64,000 nt of DNA from a virus. A program made the position numbers and the translations under genes. Below are positions 16,401 to 25,026 of this stretch, one piece after another. The notes beneath the pieces were generated by a model that saw only the letters and a list, made by a program, of their open reading frames with translations, was not told where the DNA came from and made no database searches. How positions within the stretch are numbered: position 1 is the stretch's first letter; each line of letters begins with the position of its first letter. The stretch is from positions 62,001-126,000 of the IMG/VR virus record IMGVR_UViG_3300023184_008416. One strand, given 5' to 3'.

Positions 16401-18611
16401 ATGGCGTTGACACCAGGCTTACAGTTACCTTTTGGAATTCAACCGGTTAATCCGGTGCCGGTTGACGCCTGGTCGGGACCGTATTCGGGTGTCGATGAGA
16501 GTTCTGCAATATCTTTAGCAAATTCATTGATTCCGTTGGGCATCAGGTTCCAATCGATGGAAGTTCGTCTCATTATGGGGGGAACTTCTCGTAAATATTG
16601 GTATCGCGATGGAGTTACCGATTCCGATCTCGTAGAGTTTTCAGGAGGTGGGGTTGGCTCGCAAGGAGCACAAGGCAGTCAAGGTTCTTCGGGACCGCAA
16701 GGCCCTCAGGGCGTAGCAGGTCAGCAAGGAAGTATTGGATCTCAAGGAGACAGTGGACCACAGGGTGTAACGGGTCTTCAAGGTGCGCAAGGTGTAACAG
16801 GACTTCAGGGTAAAGATGGATACCAGGGTTTCCAGGGAGACGTAGGTCCACAAGGGTTTCAAGGTGCGACGGGAAGTCAAGGTATAGCAGGTCCTCAGGG
16901 AGATGTTGGATACCAAGGGTTTCAAGGATCCAAGGGAAATACTGGTAAAGGATTTGTAATTTCTAAGGTTTACAATTCTGACGCCGAGAGGTTGTCTGCA
17001 ATTGGCATTGATCTTCCCGGCGATGGTGAGTTTGGGTTGGTGGCAGGAACTTTGCCTCAAGCTGATCCAGATTATGGCAAATTATATCTTTACACTGTTG
17101 CCAACGGATGGTCATATGAAACAGACTTGTCTGTTCAGGGAATTCAAGGACCGCAAGGTGAAACTGGTTTACAGGGAACTGTTGGGTTACAAGGATCAAT
17201 TGGTCCACAAGGTGTAGCCGGATCATGGGGAGACGTAGGTCCACAAGGATTTCAAGGAAGTGTAGGATCACAAGGTCCTCAGGGTGAAAAGGGCGCTCAA
17301 GGTTTGCAGGGGTTGTCGGGAGGTGTTTCAACCATCATAGCCGGCAAGGGTCTTAGTGTAGTGACGGGATCAAATGGTGAAGTCACTATAAATTTGATTT
17401 CATCTGGAAGTAACGGTGCAGGAGATTGTCCTTCAGAGTCGTTATTTGAACGTCGTCAACAAGTCGTTGCGTCTTCGTCTGTTGCGGGCGATGACGTAGA
17501 TCTTGGTTTTGTTATTGATCCTGTAAAAATGTCGCAGGGTCGCATAAACATTTATCTTAATGGCGTGTTGCAACGTTTAGGTAATCAATACGACGTTTAT
17601 GCAGGATCCGTGTCTTCTGCACTGAAATTTAATCGTGATTTGTCCATGGGTGATTTAATCACTGTACATGTCGACCCGGGAACGTCGGCTGATCTTGTTC
17701 TGTTCCAACGAGAGTATTACATCGTAGATACTTTCTATGGTCCTGACGCCAACATTGAGTTAGGTTTTATCATTGATAGTAACAATTTCAGCAATGGAAG
17801 AATCAACGTTTATTTGAACGGCGTCTTACAACGATCAGGAATTGATAATGATGTTTACCTTGGAATGACAGCGACCTCTTTGAGGTTTAACTCATCCCTA
17901 GAGGTGGGCGATGTTATTACTGTTTATTCAGACAATTGTATTACCTTGATGCCGTATCCTTACTCGTCTATTGAGAGGAACTACGCTGCGATCGTTTCCT
18001 TTTATGATCCAGGTGACGATGTTGAGTTGGGATTCTCCATCGATCCTCATAAATTTGAGAAGGATTTGATCAGCGTTTACCTTAACGGCATTCTTTTAAG
18101 GCCAGGCCAAGATCACGATTTTTATCTGGGTTCTACGATAACCTCATTGAGATTCACTCGTGGCATTGATGTCGGTGATGTCATATTTGTTCAGGTAGAT
18201 CACAGCGACGGATTGAGCAATTTTGCGTCAATGTCTGGCGATAATTTATTTTTTGGCAACAACATTTTTGCCGCCGGTCTGTCAGGATCACTACAGTCCC
18301 TTGCTAACGGAGATCCGTATTTGGTGTCCGGTCAAGGCATAAACATTGTCACCGGATCTTCGGGACAAATTGTTGTTTCATCTAGACAGATGTTTCAATG
18401 GAATGAGAAGCCCAATGGAAACATTGATGGAGCAAATGACACGTTTAAACTGTTGTTTTCGCCATCGCCTCCGGAATCTTTGATGGTGTTTCGAGATGGA
18501 TTGTTATTAGATTCCGACCTCGGCGATTATGCTATTGTTGGTGACACAATAACATTACCCGTCCCACCCCCCGTTGGAACACGGATTAAGGTTTCTTATC
18601 CTCACGAATGA
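16401..18611 (+). CDS. Collagen-like fibre protein with repeated beta domains
   Basis: The 736-residue product is probably a virion fibre. After an N-terminal domain (residues 1-85) it has two blocks of Gly-X-Gln collagen-like triplets, separated by a globular insert at about 185-245. Three homologous units of about 75 residues follow (centred on ELGFxID and VYLNGVLQR), then a terminal unit (VFRDGLLLDSDLGDYAIVGD) of a type common in phage structural proteins. Triplets rich in Gln are typical of phage and bacterial collagen-like proteins, which trimerise. The stop lies 2 bases from the stop of the convergent minus-strand gene. Receptor binding or fibre-shaft function is inferred. Confidence 0.75.
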   Translation: MALTPGLQLPFGIQPVNPVPVDAWSGPYSGVDESSAISLANSLIPLGIRFQSMEVRLIMGGTSRKYWYRDGVTDSDLVEFSGGGVGSQGAQGSQGSSGPQGPQGVAGQQGSIGSQGDSGPQGVTGLQGAQGVTGLQGKDGYQGFQGDVGPQGFQGATGSQGIAGPQGDVGYQGFQGSKGNTGKGFVISKVYNSDAERLSAIGIDLPGDGEFGLVAGTLPQADPDYGKLYLYTVANGWSYETDLSVQGIQGPQGETGLQGTVGLQGSIGPQGVAGSWGDVGPQGFQGSVGSQGPQGEKGAQGLQGLSGGVSTIIAGKGLSVVTGSNGEVTINLISSGSNGAGDCPSESLFERRQQVVASSSVAGDDVDLGFVIDPVKMSQGRINIYLNGVLQRLGNQYDVYAGSVSSALKFNRDLSMGDLITVHVDPGTSADLVLFQREYYIVDTFYGPDANIELGFIIDSNNFSNGRINVYLNGVLQRSGIDNDVYLGMTATSLRFNSSLEVGDVITVYSDNCITLMPYPYSSIERNYAAIVSFYDPGDDVELGFSIDPHKFEKDLISVYLNGILLRPGQDHDFYLGSTITSLRFTRGIDVGDVIFVQVDHSDGLSNFASMSGDNLFFGNNIFAAGLSGSLQSLANGDPYLVSGQGINIVTGSSGQIVVSSRQMFQWNEKPNGNIDGANDTFKLLFSPSPPESLMVFRDGLLLDSDLGDYAIVGDTITLPVPPPVGTRIKVSYPHE
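16656..17319 (+). repeat. Two blocks of Gly-X-Gln collagen-like codon repeats
   Basis: In-frame 9-base units, mostly GGx-xxx-CAA/CAG, run from about 16656 to 16947 and again from about 17139 to 17319. They encode triple-helix-type triplets, broken by a non-repetitive segment. They are coding repeats, not a CRISPR. Confidence 0.85.
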
Positions 18612-18613
18612 TC

Positions 18614-19282
18614 TCAGAATTTTTTCTTGCGACCTCTTTTGGATTTTATTGTCTCTTCAACAACAAATTTTTCTTTTGACTTCTTGCGCCTTTGCATGAG
18701 GTCCATAGCAGCTTGTCCTGTTCTGGAGTGTGGATTTTTGTCAGGACGAATCTTTGATTCTTCTACACTTGGACCGTCTTCTGTGATGTTAGGTACTTCG
18801 ACGGGTTGTGAGACCGATGGTTCTTCCCACGTTACTTCTATAGACTCGGCTGTCACATTTTCTGTTGTTTCATCTTCTACTCTTAATTTTTCGATCTCAC
18901 TTTTTTTACTGTCAATTAGGACGCTTAATTTTGTTGTCCTGTTTTTGATGCCCAAGATTTCACCTAATCTTACGTGATGAAGCTTGTCCGCCTCTGACGA
19001 AAAATCTTTTACAAATTTTAAGATATTTCCAGTCGCTGAAACCAATAAAGTTGTCACGGCGGGCTGAATTTTTTCAGCTCTTTCTAGGGCTGCTACTTCT
19101 TCTTTTTGTTTTTTTATGTAATCTTCTACTTTATTGGTCGCCTCTTTCGCCCCCAGCGCATATCCTTCTATTTGTTTTATGTTAGACTCTAGAGCAACAA
19201 GTTCTTGTGAAGTTGTTAGAAGTAGTGTGTCTAAAATTTCTATTTGTGAGGTGAGAGATTCAATCTTTTTTTCGTTTTTCAT
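18614..19282 (-). CDS. Long coiled-coil protein with basic C-terminus
   Basis: The 222-residue product has heptad-rich coiled coil at about residues 1-145, an acidic disordered linker (about 145-185) and a very basic tail (KSKRGRKKKF). It lacks membrane and enzyme motifs. It converges on the collagen-like gene with a 2-base gap. Its start follows the terminator of the upstream minus-strand gene by only a few bases and has no clear Shine-Dalgarno sequence, so expression probably depends on read-through or its own promoter. A fibre-assembly chaperone is one possibility given the neighbours; this is speculative. Confidence 0.6.
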   Translation of the reverse strand: MKNEKKIESLTSQIEILDTLLLTTSQELVALESNIKQIEGYALGAKEATNKVEDYIKKQKEEVAALERAEKIQPAVTTLLVSATGNILKFVKDFSSEADKLHHVRLGEILGIKNRTTKLSVLIDSKKSEIEKLRVEDETTENVTAESIEVTWEEPSVSQPVEVPNITEDGPSVEESKIRPDKNPHSRTGQAAMDLMQRRKKSKEKFVVEETIKSKRGRKKKF

Positions 19283-19289
19283 GATTAAT

Positions 19290-19326
19290 AAATAAAACCG
19301 CGGGGTGGAAAAATTCCACCCCGCGG
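19290..19326 (-). terminator. Strong terminator for the minus-strand fibre gene
   Basis: A 13-bp perfect stem (CCGCGGGGTGGAA with its complement) has a 3-base loop and, on the minus strand, is followed by TTTTATTT. It is GC-rich and lies 41 bases after the stop of the fibre gene, between the two minus-strand genes. Confidence 0.9.
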
Positions 19327-19367
19327 CACTTATTTTACGTTATTGTTACTGTTTATTGATGACAATA

Positions 19368-21464
19368 TCAGGCTGCGTCACGAATGAGGAAGGTCACCTT
19401 GTCACCAGCCTGGAAGGAGAATCCGACCAGGTCGATCTGCTTGCCTTGGCTGTCGGCATTGTTTCCAATGGAATAATCATCGCCAGCCGTGAGGAGAACG
19501 CCATTGAGATAAACGTCCATGTCTTTCTCTGCGTCGTAGTCTGCACGAAGCTTACCGACAGAAGAGAAGTCAAGGGAGCTTGCGCCGTCAGTGGCTGCAA
19601 TGCTGCCCTTCTTGAGATGACCACCCGAAGCTGCTGACAAGATAGCACCGATGATGCTCTTGTCGGCGCCAAATTCCGCCTCGAAGGCAGCTTGATCGCC
19701 CGCAATCGCAAGGCTGAACTCAGAGCCGTTGGCCTTGAGCATCATGTCACCATCTGCTTGAAGTTCGAGCTTATTGCCGCGGATGGCTGCGAGTTTGACT
19801 GCAGCATCAGAAGCATTCCACTCGATTCTACCCTCTTCGCGTCCTTCTTGCGCACTTAGCTTGACACCGGCCATCCAGGAGCTAACGAGATCGATGCCGG
19901 CCATCGTTCCGTCACCATCTGAACCACGGTCGCCCTTGCCGAAGACGACTTCGCCTACGTTACCGTGCTGTCCGACGACGAGGTCCAGGTTCGCTCCCGC
20001 TCCATCGACGAGAACGATACCGGAGTCGACCGCCGAGCCCACGTTCGCGAGGATGACGAATGCATCTTGAACGCGCATGTTGGTGGTGTCGATGTATGTC
20101 AGATCGCCTTTGACGTTGAGGTTGCCGAGAACTTCAACGTTCTTTTTGAAGCTCACGTTACGTGCATCATCCTCGTCACCGATGGACGCAAAGACTTGAC
20201 CACCAGTTTCCTTGAGATCCGCTCCGTTGAACTTGACTGCGGCAGCGTGAAGCTCGAGTTCACCAGCAGTTTCGCTGGAAACGTAAATGCCGTGGGAGAG
20301 ATCAATCTTTCCGCCAGCAACTTCGAGGTCGTCTGCCAAGTAAAGTTTACCGGCAGAGCTGACAGTTGCTTTATCGCTGTAGAAATTAACTTCTTCAGAG
20401 GTGTAGGTCATGTTCTCGCTGTCAACGATGTCATTGTCAGCACCTGCAAAGGCAATGTGGGTTGGTGTGAGGCTGTTGATTATGAGCTTGGCAGTCGAGC
20501 CGACAGTGACGTTTTTTTGGAATTCTGCTGTTTCTTTGGCAGTCAATGCACCGTCGATCTCGAGGGTTGAGCCAACAACAACTGCACCCTCAGAATCGAC
20601 CGTGAAGTCTCCATCTGCGAGGCTGACAGAACCATCAGCAGCGATTGATGCTTTTGTCCCGACAGTGACGTCGCCAGCAGCATAAACTGCACCACTAGAG
20701 CTGACCGTGAAGTCACCATCTGCAAGTTTTGCAGATCCATCACCTCTGATAGCAACTTTGCTGCCGCCTACAGAGAGGTCTGAACCATCAAATGCCAATC
20801 CGGCAGAGTTTGTCATGACAAGTTTGTCATTGACATCAACGTATGGGATTGCGTTGGTGTCAGATCCGTCGATCTGGACAGCTCCGCCGAACTCTGCATC
20901 GCCATTTGACTTGAAAGATGCGACGGTTGCTTTTCCGTCCACATCTAACGTGCCACGTGCATAGACGTCACCAGAAGCCGCGGCCACAGTGAAGTTAGAA
21001 GGACCACCAGCAGCGCTCTTGATGCTCATGTCTGCGCCAGAGAGTTCAAGTGAATCGCCATCAACTTCCATTCCACCGGAGGTGACGTTTACCTTTGCAT
21101 CAAAAGTGGATACTCCCATCGCGTGGAGAGTTCCACTGAAAATCAAGTGACCTTCAAATTCTGCATCACCGTGCACCCTGACTAGTGATTCAAAGATTGC
21201 ATCGCCTGTTGTTGTTAATTTGCCCTGAATCTCTGCGTCCTCTCCATCGACGTGCAATGCTGTGTAGATATCGGAGAGATTTTGAGTGATAGCATGGAGA
21301 TATGATGCTTCACCGGTGACGGCTCTCATCTGCGTGCGAAGTTTGTTGAGCTCGTCGCCGAGCGATCCACCTGCGATCGCAAGATCGGAATTGGACAAGT
21401 CGTCATGAACGTCAGATGAGTGCGATCCACTTATTTGGGATTGTTGAATCATTGTTTTAGCCAT
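19368..21464 (-). CDS. Large beta-helical fibre-like virion protein
   Basis: The 698-residue product is repetitive and rich in Gly, Asp, Ala, Ser and Val, with recurring strands such as LADGDFTV, AAGDVTVGTKASI and EIDGALTAKE. This is typical of beta-helical or beta-solenoid fibres. It ends with MDVYLNGVLLTAGDDYSIGN, the same terminal unit type as in the collagen-like protein. The N-terminal 60 residues are helical and could attach it to the virion. A ribosome-binding site (AGGAAACT) precedes the ATG on the minus strand. Codon use is G/C-ending, suggesting high expression. The opposite orientation sets it apart as an exchangeable host-recognition module; this is inference. Confidence 0.7.
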   Translation of the reverse strand: MAKTMIQQSQISGSHSSDVHDDLSNSDLAIAGGSLGDELNKLRTQMRAVTGEASYLHAITQNLSDIYTALHVDGEDAEIQGKLTTTGDAIFESLVRVHGDAEFEGHLIFSGTLHAMGVSTFDAKVNVTSGGMEVDGDSLELSGADMSIKSAAGGPSNFTVAAASGDVYARGTLDVDGKATVASFKSNGDAEFGGAVQIDGSDTNAIPYVDVNDKLVMTNSAGLAFDGSDLSVGGSKVAIRGDGSAKLADGDFTVSSSGAVYAAGDVTVGTKASIAADGSVSLADGDFTVDSEGAVVVGSTLEIDGALTAKETAEFQKNVTVGSTAKLIINSLTPTHIAFAGADNDIVDSENMTYTSEEVNFYSDKATVSSAGKLYLADDLEVAGGKIDLSHGIYVSSETAGELELHAAAVKFNGADLKETGGQVFASIGDEDDARNVSFKKNVEVLGNLNVKGDLTYIDTTNMRVQDAFVILANVGSAVDSGIVLVDGAGANLDLVVGQHGNVGEVVFGKGDRGSDGDGTMAGIDLVSSWMAGVKLSAQEGREEGRIEWNASDAAVKLAAIRGNKLELQADGDMMLKANGSEFSLAIAGDQAAFEAEFGADKSIIGAILSAASGGHLKKGSIAATDGASSLDFSSVGKLRADYDAEKDMDVYLNGVLLTAGDDYSIGNNADSQGKQIDLVGFSFQAGDKVTFLIRDAA

Positions 21465-21517
21465 AGTTTCCTACCTTTTTCCTGTTGGAAAATAGTTGTT
21501 AGTTAATTAACCGGTAC

Positions 21518-21560
21518 GTGTGCAAAGTCCTGCACCTGTGCGTAATATTGCACACAATAT
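21518..21560. promoter_or_regulatory. Nested inverted repeats in the divergent intergenic region
   Basis: GTGTGCAA at 21518 pairs with TTGCACAC at 21548. Inside lies GCAC/GTGC (21532-21541), and overlapping the right arm is the dyad ATATTG-CACA-CAATAT (21545-21560). The cluster lies between the minus-strand fibre gene and the plus-strand J-domain gene. It could be an operator or an RNA hairpin; no regulator is known. Confidence 0.4.
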
Positions 21561-21620
21561 ATAACTATAATCATTAACGATTATTGAAGAGGTTTTTTGC
21601 AAAAATTTTTACAAAATTTT

Positions 21621-21649
21621 TTGACAGTTTTGCCTGAGGAAAGTACTAT
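21621..21649 (+). promoter_or_regulatory. Consensus sigma70 promoter for the J-domain gene
   Basis: A perfect TTGACA and a TACTAT are separated by 17 bases. The start codon ATG lies at 21665, so the leader would be about 9 bases or absent. It is the best -35 box seen in the window. Confidence 0.7.
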
Positions 21650-21664
21650 TTATTGTTTGACACC

Positions 21665-22318
21665 ATGTCACAAAATAATGTCCAGCGACGCTGGAAAACC
21701 TTGCTCCACAAAGTGGGGTATCTGCGGCTTGAAGTGGAGGACAAAAAAGAAGTCCTGCAGGAAGCGGAGTCTGAGTTCAATGACAGCTATTCAGAAATGG
21801 CTCGTCGTCATCCAGATCCAGACGATCCTGATTCTCTGCCTAAGGAATCAAACGATTCTGCTGAATTGCAAGTTGAGATTAATGACGTGCGTCAATCTCC
21901 TTTACAAGAGGATTTACCCCCTCCACAAAATCCTGATTCTTTTGAAGAGGTAAAATCTAACGATTCTTTGGGAGAACAAGAAGACTTTAAAAAAATATGG
22001 AAATTAATTGCTGCCAAGACACACCCAGACATTTCTAAAGATTCAGATCTAATAGACACCTATAAAAGAGCATTGGATGCCTGGAATAATGGACGATACG
22101 AAGTTTTACTTGATATTGCAAGCGAGCTATCTATAAAAATGCCCCAACCAACAGAGGGCATGTTGACCGCCTTAGAAACCAGGGCTGCTGTTCTTCAGGA
22201 TGAGCTTAAAAAATTCGAAGGCAGTGTGTTATGGGATTGGATGCATGCTCCTGTTGATAAAAAAGATGTCATCGTGGAGCAGCTGCTAAAATTCAGGCGA
22301 AAGCGTCGGAAGAAATAA
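21665..22318 (+). CDS. J-domain-like protein
   Basis: The 217-residue product has a helical N-terminus, a disordered acidic Pro-rich middle, and from about residue 107 a J-domain-like segment FKKIWKLIAAKTHPDISKDS. It carries the His-Pro-Asp tripeptide at residues 120-122 followed by YKRALDAW, as in helix III of J-domains. J-domains stimulate Hsp70 (DnaK) ATPase, so the protein may recruit the host chaperone to virion assembly. Helices I and IV are less clear. The C-terminus is very basic. ATG 21665 is preferred over a TTG 12 bases upstream. Confidence 0.65.
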   Translation: MSQNNVQRRWKTLLHKVGYLRLEVEDKKEVLQEAESEFNDSYSEMARRHPDPDDPDSLPKESNDSAELQVEINDVRQSPLQEDLPPPQNPDSFEEVKSNDSLGEQEDFKKIWKLIAAKTHPDISKDSDLIDTYKRALDAWNNGRYEVLLDIASELSIKMPQPTEGMLTALETRAAVLQDELKKFEGSVLWDWMHAPVDKKDVIVEQLLKFRRKRRKK

Positions 22319-22368
22319 AATATCGTGATCATTTTTGCTCGAGACAATATAATAGATCTCGGTGTCTT

Positions 22369-23043
22369 ATGTCGATAGAAAAACTTCTGGTAGCTGACTT
22401 TGGTCCAAACAAAGCTAACGCCACGGGATCATCAGGTGTTGGGTATGTGTTATTGGACGTCACTGGGTCAATGTTCTCTCCTAGAACAACCAGTGATGTT
22501 TATCAAACAGTGCCTGGCATTTATGCTGTGAAAGCTTCTCTACCGTCAGGATTTCTTGGACAAGTCGTGTGGGACACGGGCAACGCATTCTCTAAAAAGT
22601 ATTACGTTGCAGAACCCGTTGATTCGCCAGATAATTTGCAGGTCATCAATGATTTGACCACGGTAATATCAAGTTCTTCTACCCTGATTAAAGGAGGAGA
22701 GACTTTGATCGAAGACATGATCACCGCTATATCGGGTAATCTGGTGCAATTTAATTCTGGTGTTTTGGCAGGATTAAGTAATATTGACATGCAGAGCGAT
22801 GTTCTTCAGGATCTTGTGACTCAACTGTCAGCTTCAGCTGTTCACATGGAAAACGCCGTCATGACAGTGCAGGAAGACATCATATTTCTTAGAGGAATAA
22901 CTGCGGGTCGGTGGCACATCATAGACAACCAGATGATCTTTTACGGAGAAGACAATGTCACCGAGATCGCGAGATATAATTTGCTTGATGACAATGGTCA
23001 ACCTTCTATGGAAGCCGTGTTTGATCGTGTCAGGGTGATTTAG
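22369..23043 (+). CDS. Virion structural protein with coiled-coil middle
   Basis: The 224-residue product has a beta-rich N-terminal domain (about 1-85), a helical segment rich in Ser, Leu and Val (about 90-165), and a short C-terminal module beginning GRWHIIDNQMIFY. Close variants of that module are common at the ends of phage structural proteins. A TATAAT lies 15 bases before the ATG, without a good -35. It probably belongs to the head, neck or fibre structure; the exact role is unknown. Confidence 0.6.
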   Translation: MSIEKLLVADFGPNKANATGSSGVGYVLLDVTGSMFSPRTTSDVYQTVPGIYAVKASLPSGFLGQVVWDTGNAFSKKYYVAEPVDSPDNLQVINDLTTVISSSSTLIKGGETLIEDMITAISGNLVQFNSGVLAGLSNIDMQSDVLQDLVTQLSASAVHMENAVMTVQEDIIFLRGITAGRWHIIDNQMIFYGEDNVTEIARYNLLDDNGQPSMEAVFDRVRVI

Positions 23044-23045
23044 TC

Positions 23046-23402
23046 TTGCCCCAGAAGATATTAAAGAGAAGAGGGAATGCTCTTCTACTGAGAGGAATGG
23101 GTCCTAATCCTGCGATAGTTTTGCAGGGGCACATTATTTTAATGCACGAGATCGTTGCTCGCATCGTTCGCACAGGTAGGTCCTCGGCTGAACGGGCCAA
23201 GAGAGAGCTCGAAGAGATCATTGCCTGGGCACGTCTTATTAGACTTAATGATGAAAGACCGGGAGTTGACATCGAGGGATACGTTAAAATTTTGGTTAAA
23301 AAGGATGTGGTTCAACAACTCCCCAAGGCACAATTCATTTCTTCAAAGGTTAGAGATGCCCTAGATGATATTAAAATAACGATTCAAAGAATTAAAAGAT
23401 AG
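23046..23402 (+). CDS. 118-residue basic helical protein of unknown function
   Basis: The frame opens with TTG 2 bases after the preceding stop, indicating a coupled operon. An internal ATG at residue 18 is an alternative start. The product is helical, rich in Arg, Lys and Ile, and has no motif I recognise. It lies among virion genes. Confidence 0.55.
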   Translation: MPQKILKRRGNALLLRGMGPNPAIVLQGHIILMHEIVARIVRTGRSSAERAKRELEEIIAWARLIRLNDERPGVDIEGYVKILVKKDVVQQLPKAQFISSKVRDALDDIKITIQRIKR

Positions 23403-23425
23403 TTATCACAATAATTAAGGAAACC

Positions 23426-24070
23426 ATGGAAAGCTTGCTTGAAACCGTAGACTTAGACATAGAAGAATCAAATGAATTGACCTTTCGAATTAAATTGGAA
23501 GGTGTTGGAACCAATCCCGTTAAAGTTAGACTGGTTTGTGAGGATAAAGATGTATCTTATCTGTTTAATGGATACGGTACAAGTGAGGATGGTGTGGTGC
23601 AGTTTGTATTACCTCAAATGAAAAATAAATTGAATGAAGGATTACATCAAGCCAAAGTGGAAGTTTTGGTTGACAATCGGTATTTTTCACCGGTTCAATT
23701 TCAGATCAATTTTAAGAAAACGATGAGTGTTGTTGCTGAGTCCATGTTCGTTGCGCCGAAACCTCCGTCTCGCCAAGAAATTAAGGTTTCTGCTCAACCA
23801 ATAACGGTTCGTCAATTGTCTAAAGAATCTGCCATTGCTCCCGTTTCAATCGCAGAAGATAAACCCAGATTTCAACAGCCTGTCGAAGAAATCATAAATC
23901 ATTTGCAAACAAATCCAGTACAAGTTAAAAGGTCAGTTGAAAAATCTTCAACTCAAAGAATTATAGAGAGAGACCTGTCAAGGCGTTCAACCCTCGCAGC
24001 AGCAGTGGATTCTGATGAAAAATTGCAGGAGATAGCCCGCACCATTAGATTCAAAAATTCAGGTCGTTGA
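23426..24070 (+). CDS. Structural protein with N-terminal beta domain, function unknown
   Basis: The 214-residue product starts with a beta-sandwich-like domain (about residues 15-105, LTFRIKLEGVGTNPVKVRLV) followed by a Pro/Gln/Ser-rich linker and a short basic helix. The preceding AAGGAAACC is an adequate ribosome-binding site. It directly precedes the head-completion nuclease gene with one base between, so it is probably a head or neck component. No family name can be given. Confidence 0.6.
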   Translation: MESLLETVDLDIEESNELTFRIKLEGVGTNPVKVRLVCEDKDVSYLFNGYGTSEDGVVQFVLPQMKNKLNEGLHQAKVEVLVDNRYFSPVQFQINFKKTMSVVAESMFVAPKPPSRQEIKVSAQPITVRQLSKESAIAPVSIAEDKPRFQQPVEEIINHLQTNPVQVKRSVEKSSTQRIIERDLSRRSTLAAAVDSDEKLQEIARTIRFKNSGR

Positions 24071-24071
24071 T

Positions 24072-24434
24072 TTGAATCGTTGGTCAACAGGTCGATATAA
24101 AAATCAAAAAACTGGGGTTGTTTGTAAGTATCGGTCCTCTTGGGAGGCCATCTACATGGGTCTTCTGGATTCAGATCACAGGATTGTTACGTGGGAGTAT
24201 GAATCAATTCTTGTTTGTTATCTTCACGGAATTAAAGTCAAACGTTACATACCGGATTTTTTGGTGACTGTTAACACGGGAAAAAAAATTTTGGTAGAAA
24301 TTAAACCCGAAAGAATGAGAGATATCCCTGTCAACGCTGCCAAGAGAGCAGCTGTGATGCAAAAGTGTCAAGAAGAAGGTTGGATATATTACGAGTGGTC
24401 ACCCAATAATCCTGTTGTTCCTGAAGTTTTGTAA
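24072..24434 (+). CDS. 4: Head completion protein with TnsA-like nuclease fold (T4 gp4-like)
   Basis: T4 gp4 is needed to complete packaged heads before tail joining. The 120-residue product shows the family pattern GRYKNQKTG, YRSSWEAIYM, KRYIPDFLV and ILVEIKPERM, matching the E, D and E-x-K positions of PD-(D/E)xK nucleases. It starts at TTG, overlapping no neighbour. The motif set is strikingly like that of the homing-type nuclease at 10786 (SSWE, YIPDF, E-x-K). Assignment to gp4 rests on the remembered family pattern and on its place before the neck genes. Confidence 0.8.
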   Translation: MNRWSTGRYKNQKTGVVCKYRSSWEAIYMGLLDSDHRIVTWEYESILVCYLHGIKVKRYIPDFLVTVNTGKKILVEIKPERMRDIPVNAAKRAAVMQKCQEEGWIYYEWSPNNPVVPEVL

Positions 24435-24517
24435 TTTTGTACACCCTTAAAGTCTTAATGTAGTGTTAACCTCAACAACTGGCAAAAAATACTTGCCACT
24501 AGGAAAGGTAAATTTTC

Positions 24518-24766
24518 ATGAGCACCACGTCTAATCGTAATGCAGTCATTCGTAGCAGCGTCACTCGTAATGGTCGGTATCGTACTGAGACAGCACGTCG
24601 AGACGAAGGTACCCTTCGAGCTTCAGCCTTCACCGATCCAAATCGTAATTCAACTCGTATTTACATCGATCACCCAGATTACGGCACGATCTCGCTTAGT
24701 GGCCGCGAGGCACGTACTATCTTTAGGGTTTTGAATGAGCATTATAATTACACTGGTCGTCAGTGA
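24518..24766 (+). CDS. 82-residue Arg/Thr-rich protein of unknown function
   Basis: It has a GGAAAGG ribosome-binding site and ATG start. The N-terminal 35 residues are Arg, Ser and Thr rich and probably disordered; the C-terminal half looks folded (RIYIDHPDYGTISLSGREAR). The high Arg content suggests nucleic-acid contact, but no domain is recognised. A stem-loop terminator follows. Confidence 0.6.
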   Translation: MSTTSNRNAVIRSSVTRNGRYRTETARRDEGTLRASAFTDPNRNSTRIYIDHPDYGTISLSGREARTIFRVLNEHYNYTGRQ

Positions 24767-24787
24767 TTTAAGTAAGTGATGCAATTT

Positions 24788-24828
24788 ACAGCCAGCTCTC
24801 CTTAACTGGATTGCTGGCTGTTTATTAT
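24788..24828 (+). terminator. Rho-independent terminator or attenuator
   Basis: A 9-bp perfect stem (ACAGCCAGC with GCTGGCTGT) with a 16-base loop is followed by TTATTATT. The ribosome-binding site of the next gene begins almost at once, so partial read-through is likely. Confidence 0.75.
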
Positions 24829-24839
24829 TGGAGGAAGCA

Positions 24840-25019
24840 ATGTCAGCAAAAACTGAAAAATTGTTAGAGCAAATTAACCGTTATAAAAATACTATCCGTG
24901 AAATGGAAGAACAAGGTGAGGATCCTCACTCTATCAAGATTCAACTTGAAAAAGCATTGAACGAACTCAACGCAGCAAACAAAGTGCTTAGTGAAAGTGT
25001 AACAATCCTGAAAGGATGA
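24840..25019 (+). CDS. 59-residue coiled-coil protein
   Basis: A strong GGAGGAAG site precedes the ATG. The product is one charged amphipathic helix pair (LLEQINRYKNTIREMEEQGE), probably a coiled coil or helical hairpin. No known family. It begins a short operon leading to the endolysin. Confidence 0.6.
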   Translation: MSAKTEKLLEQINRYKNTIREMEEQGEDPHSIKIQLEKALNELNAANKVLSESVTILKG

Positions 25020-25026
25020 TCAAGAC

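Noticed and set aside
16656-17319. Regular short repeats that could suggest a CRISPR array
   Set aside because: Units are 9 bases, in frame, and encode Gly-X-Gln triplets without spacers of constant length. They are coding collagen-like repeats.
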